Below, piece after piece: positions 1-5,948 of a DNA stretch of 23,761 bases; the stretch's first letter is position 1; each line of letters begins with the position of its first letter. Below the pieces are notes generated by a model, which was not told the DNA's origin, made no database searches, and saw nothing but the letters and a program-made list of their open reading frames with translations. The stretch spans positions 1 through 23,761 of the forward strand of contig CAYXIM010000016.1 of NCBI GenBank assembly GCA_964465385.1. The letters are read 5' to 3'. Source of the stretch: JAAYBY01 sp964465385. Its GTDB lineage: Bacteria; Bacillota; Clostridia; Saccharofermentanales; UBA5734. Made by a program: the position numbers and the translations under genes.

Positions 1-55
1 CCCACGATACTTGGCTGGTAACGGCCCGGAAAAATAGGTCTTCGCCGGATTTTAT

Positions 56-92
56 CAGGACCATCGGTTCATCACCGGTGGTCCTGTTTCTT
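56..92 (+). terminator. Rho-independent terminator of the gene upstream of the window
   Basis: Positions 56-68 pair with 74-86: a 13-bp stem beginning CAGGACCA and ending TGGTCCTG, with one G-U pair and a 5-nt loop. The T-rich run TTTCTTTT follows directly. It separates an unseen upstream gene from the walR operon. Confidence 0.85.
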
Positions 93-111
93 TTATACAG
101 CACAAGCAAGG

Positions 112-129
112 CATGCTATACATGCTATA
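112..129 (+). repeat. Tandem 9-bp direct repeat in the walR promoter
   Basis: CATGCTATA occurs twice back to back (112-120 and 121-129). The second copy forms the extended -10 element. The first offers an alternative but poorer -10. It could be promoter slippage or a regulator half-site pair; I cannot tell which. Confidence 0.6.
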
Positions 130-131
130 AT
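123..131 (+). promoter_or_regulatory. Extended -10 promoter of the walR operon
   Basis: TGCTATAAT is an extended -10 (TGN plus TATAAT at 126-131). No good -35 lies 16-18 bp upstream, as is common for extended -10 promoters. Transcription would begin near 138, about 50 nt before the walR ATG. Confidence 0.7.
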
Positions 132-187
132 GGTTCTGGTACAGTTTCGGCAAGCCAGAGCAGATCCCCAGCAGAAAGGAGCGGGCC

Positions 188-889
188 ATGAGCGCCAAAA
201 TATTGATTGTCGATGACGAGGAGAACATTGTTGACATTCTCAAAGCGAATTTGGAACGCGAAGGGTACCAGACCCTGGTTGCCTACGATGGCGTCCAGGC
301 CCTGGAGATGGGCTTGCACCAAAATCCGGACCTGATCTTGCTGGACTGCATGTTACCCAAAATGGACGGCTTTGACGTTTGTCGCCGCTTGCGCCAACAC
401 GTCACCGTTCCCATCTTGATGCTGACCGCCAAAAGTGAGGAAATTGATAAGGTGCTGGGTCTGGAACTGGGTGCTGATGACTACATCACCAAACCCTTCA
501 GCGTTCGAGAAGTGCTGGCCCGGGTCAAAGCCCAGCTCAGGCGGGTCAATTATTCAGAATTGGAGCCGGCTGACCAGAAGAAGGTCATGGTATTTGGCAG
601 CCTTAAAATTGACCAGGTGGCCTATCAGGTCAGTCGAGATGGCGTTGACATTCCGTTGACACTTCGTGAGTTTGAACTGGTTCGTTTTCTTGCCCAGCAT
701 GCCGGCCAGGTGTTTTCGCGGGAAACCCTGCTTGAAAAAGTCTGGGGCTACGAGTATTTTGGAGACGTTCGCACCGTGGATGTCACTATTCGCAGAACGC
801 GTGAAAAACTGGAGCCGGATCAGGGACGTTACCAATACCTGCTCACCAAGCGCGGTGTTGGTTATTATTTTGACAAGCAGGCCCCATAA
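188..889 (+). CDS. walR: WalR/YycF-type response regulator (OmpR/PhoB family)
   Basis: This is the DNA-binding response regulator of a two-component system. In Firmicutes, WalRK controls peptidoglycan hydrolases and cell-wall homeostasis. The receiver domain (residues 1-120) shows the acidic pair D9/D10, phosphoacceptor D53, switch T80 and K102. The winged-helix OmpR/PhoB domain (about 135-230) has the usual end, with a TVDVTIRR recognition-helix region and RGVGYYF. At 233 aa it has the normal family length. AAAGGAG at 175-181 lies 6 nt before the ATG. It is the first gene of an operon with the kinase 29 nt downstream. The assignment as WalR rather than another PhoB-like regulator rests on walJ and rlmH nearby. 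Confidence 0.9.
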   Translation: MSAKILIVDDEENIVDILKANLEREGYQTLVAYDGVQALEMGLHQNPDLILLDCMLPKMDGFDVCRRLRQHVTVPILMLTAKSEEIDKVLGLELGADDYITKPFSVREVLARVKAQLRRVNYSELEPADQKKVMVFGSLKIDQVAYQVSRDGVDIPLTLREFELVRFLAQHAGQVFSRETLLEKVWGYEYFGDVRTVDVTIRRTREKLEPDQGRYQYLLTKRGVGYYFDKQAP

Positions 890-907
890 GCCATAAAGGA
901 AGGACCG

Positions 908-922
908 ATGCAAAAAGGATGA
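908..922 (+). other. Four-codon leader ORF overlapping the walK start (ATGA)
   Basis: ATG at 908 sits well spaced after AAGGAAGGA, encodes MQKG and stops at TGA 920-922. That stop overlaps the walK ATG at 919. It could couple walK initiation to termination of the mini-ORF, or the spacing may be chance. Confidence 0.4.
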
Positions 923-2463
923 ACAGCTATCCTCTGGCTACGATTATTGACCCCGATGCCATCCGCGCAAGCCTTGTTTCCGTCGACTTCAGACAGCTCC
1001 ATCCGGCTGTTTATGCGGGAGCGACGGCTGCCTTTGTTTTTGTGCTCTTGCTTATACTTTACCGGACCGTCATTCGCCGGCGGCACCTCAAAAACGACCA
1101 GGTGATGAGCGCCATGGTCGACCGTTTTATTGATGAACGCAACAAATCTGAAGTGATCCTGGCGGATCTGGATGTGGGCGTGATCGCTTACAACAGCGAC
1201 GGTATGATGCTCAATGCCAACCCTGCAGCCCAAAAACTGCTGCAACCCCATGCGGTGGCTGAGACACTGGACCAGTTTGTCAGTCGATATGGTCAGGAAA
1301 ATGGCATCCAGGCGGCAGTGTTGCTGGGGAAAATGCATATCAGCGGCCAATTTGTCCACCAGGATCACATTTTGCGCATCCGCCTTAAAGAATCTCGTTT
1401 CGAAGAAGGGCGGACGGCAGGCACCATCGTGATCTTACAAGATATCACGGAACAGGAGCGCGAAGAACGTCAACGCAAGGAGTTCGTGGCCAATGTGTCT
1501 CATGAGCTGAAAACCCCTCTGACAACCATTAAAACCTACACGGAGTCGCTCTTGGATTGGGGGTTGGAAGAAAAGAACAGTGAGGCCATCCGCAAGGACG
1601 TCTGGCGTATTCACGATGACTCGTTGCGCATGGAGCGCCTGGTTGAAGATTTGCTCTTGTTGTCCAGCCTGGACAGCAGGGGTTTTCGTTTTCGACCTGA
1701 ACTGGTCGATCTGGCCCAGCTTATCCGCCAAGTAACGGACCGCTTGCAGATTCAAGCCCAAGAGAAAAATATTGCCTTAAGCAGCATTGCCCTGTCACAC
1801 ATCCCCCTGGTCTTAGTGGATCGTGCGGCTCTGGACCGTGTGTTGACCAACCTGATCGGCAATGCCATCAAATACACGGACAAGAGTGGACGTGTTCAAG
1901 TCTTTGTCAGCTACTTGCTCAATGATGTGTTTGTCAAAATCGCTGACAGTGGTTTTGGCATCGACCAGGACCACCTGCCGCATGTCTTTGACCGTTTTTA
2001 CCGGGTTGATCTGACCGGGTCGCGTATGTATGGGGGAACGGGTCTGGGCTTATCCATTGCCAAAGAGCTGGTAGAACTGCATAATGGAACAATCGGTGTC
2101 TCCAGCACCCTGGGCAAGGGTACGGAATTTACCTTCATGGTTCCAATCGCACGCAAAGTATTCAGGGATGCGGTCCATGCAAGACCCCTTGCGAGCAGCC
2201 ACCCCAATGCCTTGTTGCGAACGGCCTACGAAGAGCTTTCAGCTTTTGCCCGTGAAAATGATCTGGCTGATCAAACGGCTGCAAGCTGGACACCGGAACA
2301 AATTAATGACATCATTGACTGTCTGCTTAAGCAAGACGAGTCCATGGTCAGCGGCGACACAAAGGCCTATCAGGTTGTCGATGCGGCCTTGATCCACACG
2401 GGGCAGGAGGCAGTGGTTCCTGATCAGGAAGAAAGTCCGCCTGCACCCGGTCGTGAGCCTTGA
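919..2463 (+). CDS. walK: WalK-like sensor histidine kinase with one membrane segment
   Basis: This is the membrane sensor kinase expected to phosphorylate the upstream regulator. Residues about 30-50 form the only clear membrane segment, leaving a roughly 30-residue outer tail. A PAS-like domain (about 77-178) follows. The HisKA H-box has H195 in VSHELKTP. The ATPase domain shows the N-box around 311-320 (NLIGNAIKYT), the G1 motif DSGFGI (343-348) and G2 GGTGLGLSI (372-380). Classical WalK has two membrane helices enclosing an extracellular sensor domain; that is missing here, and no HAMP is evident. About 100 extra residues follow the ATPase domain, which is unusual. The likely ribosome site (GGAAGGA, 898-904) is 14 nt from this ATG and fits an ATG at 908 better; that frame stops at 920-922, overlapping this start. 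PhoR-like is an alternative name. Confidence 0.85.
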   Translation: MNSYPLATIIDPDAIRASLVSVDFRQLHPAVYAGATAAFVFVLLLILYRTVIRRRHLKNDQVMSAMVDRFIDERNKSEVILADLDVGVIAYNSDGMMLNANPAAQKLLQPHAVAETLDQFVSRYGQENGIQAAVLLGKMHISGQFVHQDHILRIRLKESRFEEGRTAGTIVILQDITEQEREERQRKEFVANVSHELKTPLTTIKTYTESLLDWGLEEKNSEAIRKDVWRIHDDSLRMERLVEDLLLLSSLDSRGFRFRPELVDLAQLIRQVTDRLQIQAQEKNIALSSIALSHIPLVLVDRAALDRVLTNLIGNAIKYTDKSGRVQVFVSYLLNDVFVKIADSGFGIDQDHLPHVFDRFYRVDLTGSRMYGGTGLGLSIAKELVELHNGTIGVSSTLGKGTEFTFMVPIARKVFRDAVHARPLASSHPNALLRTAYEELSAFARENDLADQTAASWTPEQINDIIDCLLKQDESMVSGDTKAYQVVDAALIHTGQEAVVPDQEESPPAPGREP

Positions 2464-2476
2464 AAGGGGAGTTTAG

Positions 2477-3742
2477 TTGAACAGTTATGTCATCCGCGGT
2501 GGCAACCGCTTGCACGGGGACGTGGTTATCAGTGGTTCGAAGAATGCATCTTTGGGCATTTTGTCGGCAGCCATGCTGCTGGACGGACCGTGCACCATTG
2601 AAAACCTGCCTGATATTGCCGACCTGAACGTCATGATCGAGATTTGCAAAGACCTGGGGGCAACCATTAAAAGGCAAGCTGATGGCTCCTTGTTGATTGA
2701 CCCGCGGACCATCACGTCCTGTCAGGCGACAAAAGACAATGTCCGGCAAATCCGAGGTTCCTACTACCTGCTGGGCTCTCTCATTGGCCGGTTCAACAAA
2801 GCGGTCATGTTTATGCCAGGCGGGTGCAATTTCGGCACACGACCCATTGACCAGCATATCAAAGGTTTTGAGGCCCTGGGGGCTCAGTTCACCATTGAAT
2901 ACGGCAAAATTGCAGTTCAGGCAGAGCAGCTGACCGGCAACCACATCTTCCTGGACGTGGTCAGTGTCGGTGCAACGATCAACATCATGATTGCGGCGGC
3001 AAAAGCCCAAGGTGTGACCGTTATTGAAAACGCAGCCAGGGAACCGCATATCGTTGATGTTGCCAACTTTCTCAACACCATGGGCGCCAACATCCGGGGG
3101 GCGGGAACCGACGTCATTCGAATCACTGGAACGGAGTATCTGCCGGGGGACGCCAGCTATTCCGTGATTCCGGACCAGATTGAAGCCGGCACCTACATGA
3201 TTGCGGCAGGCATGACCCGTGGCGATATCACCGTCCGCAACATCATTCCCAGACATATGGAACCCCTGACGGCAAAAATGGAAGAGATGGGGGTGGCGAC
3301 CCAGACGGGTGATGACTGGATCCGGGTCTGGGTTGAAGCTGAACAAACGCTGCAACCAGCTAACTTTAAAACCTTGCCCTATCCGGGCTTTCCCACTGAC
3401 CTGCAACCCCAGACAACAGTCTTTTTATGCACTGTCCAGGGCAGCAGCCGCATGATGGAGCACGTCTGGGACAACCGCTTCCAATACGTTGATGACCTTA
3501 AAACCATGGGGGCAGATGTCACCGTTGCTGGTCACACGGCCATCATCAACGGTGGCAATCAGTTGACCGGCGCAAAAATCACAGCACGGGACCTGCGGGC
3601 AGGGGCGGCCATGGTTTTGGCCGGCTTGTGGGCTGACGGAGAGACTGTGGTGACTGACATCAATAAAATTGAACGCGGCTATAAGAATTTTGTGCAAAAA
3701 TTACGTCTGCTGGGAGCTGACATCACGCGGTTGGGAACATGA
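2477..3742 (+). CDS. murA: UDP-N-acetylglucosamine 1-carboxyvinyltransferase (MurA)
   Basis: MurA transfers enolpyruvate from PEP to UDP-GlcNAc in the cytoplasm, the first committed step of peptidoglycan synthesis and the fosfomycin target. The 421-aa length is normal for the family. Visible active-site residues are K22 and N23 (GSKNA), C117 in the mobile loop PGGCNFGTRPIDQHIKG, D308 (FPTDLQPQ) and R400 (ERGY). The cysteine, rather than aspartate, predicts a fosfomycin-sensitive enzyme. Translation starts at TTG: the nearby ATG at 2487 is out of frame, and AAAGGGGA (2463-2470) is well spaced for 2477. It lies 13 nt after walK and its stop overlaps the walJ start as ATGA. Firmicutes often have two MurA paralogues; I cannot say which this is. 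Confidence 0.95.
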   Translation: MNSYVIRGGNRLHGDVVISGSKNASLGILSAAMLLDGPCTIENLPDIADLNVMIEICKDLGATIKRQADGSLLIDPRTITSCQATKDNVRQIRGSYYLLGSLIGRFNKAVMFMPGGCNFGTRPIDQHIKGFEALGAQFTIEYGKIAVQAEQLTGNHIFLDVVSVGATINIMIAAAKAQGVTVIENAAREPHIVDVANFLNTMGANIRGAGTDVIRITGTEYLPGDASYSVIPDQIEAGTYMIAAGMTRGDITVRNIIPRHMEPLTAKMEEMGVATQTGDDWIRVWVEAEQTLQPANFKTLPYPGFPTDLQPQTTVFLCTVQGSSRMMEHVWDNRFQYVDDLKTMGADVTVAGHTAIINGGNQLTGAKITARDLRAGAAMVLAGLWADGETVVTDINKIERGYKNFVQKLRLLGADITRLGT

Positions 3743-4542
3743 GCGGGCTACCGACCACTGTTTGTCCGCTCAGAAGCGGCAGCAGCGGAAACGCTGTTTT
3801 TGTCCGCAGCGAAAAGACACGCCTGCTGCTGGATGCGGGGGTGTCCTGCAAGGCCATTGAACAGGCCCTCCACGCGTTGAATGAAGACCCCTGCCAATTG
3901 ACAGCCCTGCTGGTCACCCACGAACACACCGATCACATTGCCGGGGTGGGGGTTCTGATGCGTCGCTACCGCTGCCCCCTTTATGTCAACCAAAAAACCT
4001 GGGCTGCCATGAAAAGACAGATTGGTCCGATTGATGAAGACCTGGTTCATTTTCTGGAACCTGGCCAGCCCCAGACCATCGGATCTGTTTCAGTTAACAG
4101 CTTCTCAATTCCCCACGACGCCGTGGACCCGGTGGGCTTGAGGCTCCAGACCCAGGATGGTGATGTTGCCTTGCTGACCGATCTGGGACATCTGGATGAC
4201 CAGCTCCTTGATCACGTCAACGGCTGCGCACTGGTCTTAATAGAAGCTAACTATGACCCAACCATGCTTGAAAGCAGCCTGTATCCGGAACACCTCAAAG
4301 AGCGCATCAGCAGTTCTGTTGGCCACTTGTCCAACGAGGCTTGTGCCCAGGCTGTATCGCGGCTCTTGTTAACAGGAACCAAGCATTTCATCCTGTCTCA
4401 TTTGAGTGCGGAGAACAACCACCCCGATCTGGCCCTGCTGACCGTCGGCAGGCACCTGAATGAAATTGAGGCCGAACCGGGCGAAGACGTCCAGCTGTCG
4501 GTGGCCAGGCGTTGTTCGGTGAGTCAGCCTATATGCCTGTAA
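3739..4542 (+). CDS. walJ: WalJ/YycJ-type metallo-beta-lactamase-fold hydrolase
   Basis: This is a metal-dependent hydrolase of the metallo-beta-lactamase fold, related to the WalJ/YycJ group that accompanies WalRK; in Bacillus it is linked to DNA and cell-wall homeostasis, probably as a nuclease. The HxHxDH motif is H61-E-H63-T-D65-H66. Further probable metal ligands are H126 (SIPHDA), D148 (LLTDLGH) and H221 (ILSHLS). The GSSGN N-terminal strand is typical. At 267 aa it has family length. The start ATG overlaps the murA stop, giving translational coupling. No signal peptide, so cytoplasmic. Its 3' end overlaps the rlmH start by 10 nt. Confidence 0.88.
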   Translation: MSGLPTTVCPLRSGSSGNAVFVRSEKTRLLLDAGVSCKAIEQALHALNEDPCQLTALLVTHEHTDHIAGVGVLMRRYRCPLYVNQKTWAAMKRQIGPIDEDLVHFLEPGQPQTIGSVSVNSFSIPHDAVDPVGLRLQTQDGDVALLTDLGHLDDQLLDHVNGCALVLIEANYDPTMLESSLYPEHLKERISSSVGHLSNEACAQAVSRLLLTGTKHFILSHLSAENNHPDLALLTVGRHLNEIEAEPGEDVQLSVARRCSVSQPICL

Positions 4543-5000
4543 TCACATTGGTCAGCCCGGGAAAAATCAAACAAGCCTGGCTTAACGAGGCCATCAACAC
4601 CTACGTCAAACGCCTGAGCCGTTATTGCCAGGTCCGGCTGATCACCGTTCGGGATGAGCCCGATCAAAGGCCGCTTGAAGAGGCCCTCAAACGAGAAGGC
4701 CAGCGCCTGCTGGGGGCGGTCACGGCCAGAAGCTGGGTCGTTGCCCTCGATCCTTTAGGCAAGACCGTGACGTCAGAACAATTTTCGCACGATTTGATGG
4801 GCTGGCTGGCGCGCGGCCACAGCCAGGTGTTTTTCTTGATCGGCGGTGACCGGGGGCTGGACCCGCAGGTGTTGCAAGCGGCCCATCAGGTTTTGTCTTT
4901 GTCACGCATGACCTGGACCCACCAGATGTCTCGTTTGTTGCTTCTGGAGCAATGCTACCGGGCCTTTCGCATCCAGTCAGGGGAACCCTATCACAAATGA
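4533..5000 (+). CDS. rlmH: 23S rRNA pseudouridine-1915 N3-methyltransferase RlmH
   Basis: RlmH is a SPOUT-class enzyme that methylates pseudouridine 1915 in helix 69 of 23S rRNA using S-adenosylmethionine. The knotted C-terminal part shows FFLIGGDRGLD (about 100-110) and the family ending LSLSRMTWTHQ, LLLEQCYRAFRI and GEPYHK. I chose ATG 4533 over an upstream in-frame TTG at 4512: it gives 155 aa, the length of E. coli RlmH, starts at the usual first strand (ITLVSPGKIK), and has GGTGAG at 4518-4523 nine nt before it. It overlaps the end of walJ. As in many Firmicutes, rlmH travels with the wal genes. A DnaA box begins 5 nt after its stop. Confidence 0.92.
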   Translation: MPVITLVSPGKIKQAWLNEAINTYVKRLSRYCQVRLITVRDEPDQRPLEEALKREGQRLLGAVTARSWVVALDPLGKTVTSEQFSHDLMGWLARGHSQVFFLIGGDRGLDPQVLQAAHQVLSLSRMTWTHQMSRLLLLEQCYRAFRIQSGEPYHK

Positions 5001-5004
5001 CAGG

Positions 5005-5013
5005 TTATCCACA
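5005..5013 (+). promoter_or_regulatory. DnaA box (TTATCCACA)
   Basis: Perfect match to the TTATNCACA consensus, 5 nt after the rlmH stop and about 190 bp upstream of the main cluster. Confidence 0.65.
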
Positions 5014-5142
5014 GATACGCTTGGGGGAAAGAACGTTCTGCTGACAGCCAGACCGGTTGCGGCTCATTTGGAAAAGAAGCGGCCTTTCGGCCTTCACAGC
5101 GTATAAAGCCGGATCAACATGCGAAGGAGACAAAAGATAACG

Positions 5143-5195
5143 AACGCGTGAAACAATGATTACAGCGTTGTTACAGGTTCGTAACGTGTGAAACA
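5143..5195 (+). repeat. Direct repeat AACGYGTGAAACA, two copies 40 bp apart
   Basis: AACGCGTGAAACA at 5143-5155 and AACGTGTGAAACA at 5183-5195 match at 12 of 13 positions. The 40-bp interval is close to four helical turns, which would place both on the same DNA face. This suggests a protein-binding pair upstream of the pth promoter; the binder is unknown. Confidence 0.6.
5158..5185 (+). promoter_or_regulatory. Three TTAC-type half-sites at 11-bp spacing (possible WalR-like site)
   Basis: GATTAC (5158), TGTTAC (5169) and CGTAAC (5180) recur every 11 bp. The last two form TGTTAC-N5-CGTAAC, one mismatch from the WalR consensus TGTWAH-N5-TGTWAH. They also form the inverted repeat GTTAC-N6-GTAAC. 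Suggestive only. Confidence 0.35.
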
Positions 5196-5205
5196 TAACC
5201 TTTGC

Positions 5206-5258
5206 TTATACACAGACTTATCCACATTATCCACAGCTGTTGACAGGTTTTTTCCACA
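5206..5258 (+). promoter_or_regulatory. Cluster of DnaA boxes upstream of pth-mfd
   Basis: Three perfect TTATNCACA boxes, TTATACACA at 5206-5214 and two abutting TTATCCACA at 5218-5226 and 5227-5235, are followed by TTTTCCACA (one mismatch) at 5250-5258. All have the same orientation. The pth -10 element begins 17 bp further on. This density is typical of an origin or a DnaA-controlled promoter. Co-directional genes on both sides argue against a normal origin. Confidence 0.75.
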
Positions 5259-5274
5259 CAAGGGTGTCTGTCTT

Positions 5275-5283
5275 TGATATAAT
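5275..5283 (+). promoter_or_regulatory. Extended -10 promoter of pth-mfd
   Basis: TGATATAAT is an extended -10 (TATAAT at 5278-5283). A TTGACA at 5240-5245 is 32 bp away, too far to serve as -35. The last DnaA-like box covers the expected -35 position, so DnaA binding could affect this promoter. Confidence 0.65.
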
Positions 5284-5288
5284 AAACC

Positions 5289-5325
5289 CGGTTTAAACCG
5301 ATGGCTGTTCCTATCGGTTGTTTTT
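5289..5325 (+). promoter_or_regulatory. Palindrome and overlapping terminator-like hairpin in the pth leader
   Basis: CGGTTTAAACCG (5289-5300) is a perfect 12-bp palindrome at about the transcription start. Its right half also pairs downstream: AACCGAT (5296-5302) with ATCGGTT (5313-5319), followed by GTTTTT. The two pairings exclude each other, so attenuation is possible. The stems are short. Confidence 0.4.
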
Positions 5326-5354
5326 GTTGCAGCGGCTGCAGAAAGGGAAAAGCA

Positions 5355-5948
5355 GTGTCCGATCAGAGCTGGTTGATCATTGGCTTGGGAAACCCAGGCG
5401 ACGCGTATCAAAACACCTGGCACAACGCCGGCTTTCAGGTCCTGGATCAGGTGGCCCGTCGCCTGTCGCTGTCTTTCAAACGAAGCCGCTTTCGCAGCCG
5501 GATTGCGCAGACACACCTGGCCGGGCAACGCTGTTTTTTGATGAAACCGACCACCTACATGAATGTGAGTGGGCAAGCCGTCCAAGCTTTTGTCCGGTAC
5601 CACCGCCTGCCTTTGGACCACTGCCTGGTTGTCTACGATGACATCGATTTATCCATGGGCAGCCTGCGCATCCGTCCTTCGGGGGGACCTGGTACCCACA
5701 ACGGCATGCGGTCTGTTGTCTCATCCTTGCATAGTGATGGCTTTCCACGGATTCGGTTGGGTATCGGTCCCAAGCCTGCGCAGATGGAACTGTCGGATTA
5801 TGTCCTGTCCAATATCAGTCCCGCCATGAGGCCCGACTGGGACAAGCTGATTGAACGGGCAGCCGATGCTGTGCTGATGATTCCTGAGCATGGGCTGGAA
5901 GAAGCCATGCGTCGCCACCATGGCGCCAACGGACGTGTGGCACCATGA
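5355..5948 (+). CDS. pth: Peptidyl-tRNA hydrolase
   Basis: Pth cleaves the ester bond of peptidyl-tRNAs that drop off ribosomes and so recycles tRNA. The N-terminal GLGNPG motif, catalytic H23 (TWHN, where most members have TRHN), KPTTYMNVSG, the VVYDDIDL strand and GGPGTHNGMRSV are all in place. I chose GTG 5355: AAAGGG lies 7 nt before it and it gives 197 aa starting a few residues before the first beta strand. The upstream in-frame ATG at 5301 has no ribosome site and would add a cysteine-rich tail foreign to the family. The stop overlaps the mfd ATG (ATGA), so the two genes are coupled. The pair pth-mfd is also found together in Bacillus. Confidence 0.93.
   Translation: MSDQSWLIIGLGNPGDAYQNTWHNAGFQVLDQVARRLSLSFKRSRFRSRIAQTHLAGQRCFLMKPTTYMNVSGQAVQAFVRYHRLPLDHCLVVYDDIDLSMGSLRIRPSGGPGTHNGMRSVVSSLHSDGFPRIRLGIGPKPAQMELSDYVLSNISPAMRPDWDKLIERAADAVLMIPEHGLEEAMRRHHGANGRVAP

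Larger units (their letters stand above)
5001..5354. other. rlmH-pth intergenic region with DnaA boxes and repeats
   Basis: This 354-nt stretch has no convincing gene. It is more AT-rich than its surroundings. It holds one DnaA box at 5005, a cluster of boxes at 5206-5258, a 13-bp direct repeat, phased TTAC half-sites, an extended -10 promoter and a palindrome plus hairpin in the pth leader. The short hairpin around 5081-5092 (GGCC-TTTC-GGCC) lacks a T-run, so no clear rlmH terminator is visible. Confidence 0.75.

Noticed and set aside
2348..3406. 352-aa reading frame on the - strand
   Set aside because: It lies opposite murA and the end of walK, whose products are clearly recognisable. No ribosome site or family resemblance.
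5074..5094. Terminator after rlmH (GGCC-TTTC-GGCC)
   Set aside because: The stem is only 4 bp plus a bulged extension and no T-run follows.
5240..5283. TTGACA at 5240 as -35 for TATAAT at 5278
   Set aside because: The spacing is 32 bp, about twice what sigma-A needs; the TGA before TATAAT makes an extended -10 more likely.
5001..5354. A bona fide chromosomal origin (oriC)
   Set aside because: The boxes are convincing, but the flanking genes are co-directional, no dnaA or dnaN is present and I see no clear DnaA-trio or strongly AT-rich unwinding element. Kept as a finding, not called as an origin.
5301..5354. N-terminal extension of Pth starting at ATG 5301
   Set aside because: It has no ribosome site, lies within a hairpin, and adds residues absent from the family.
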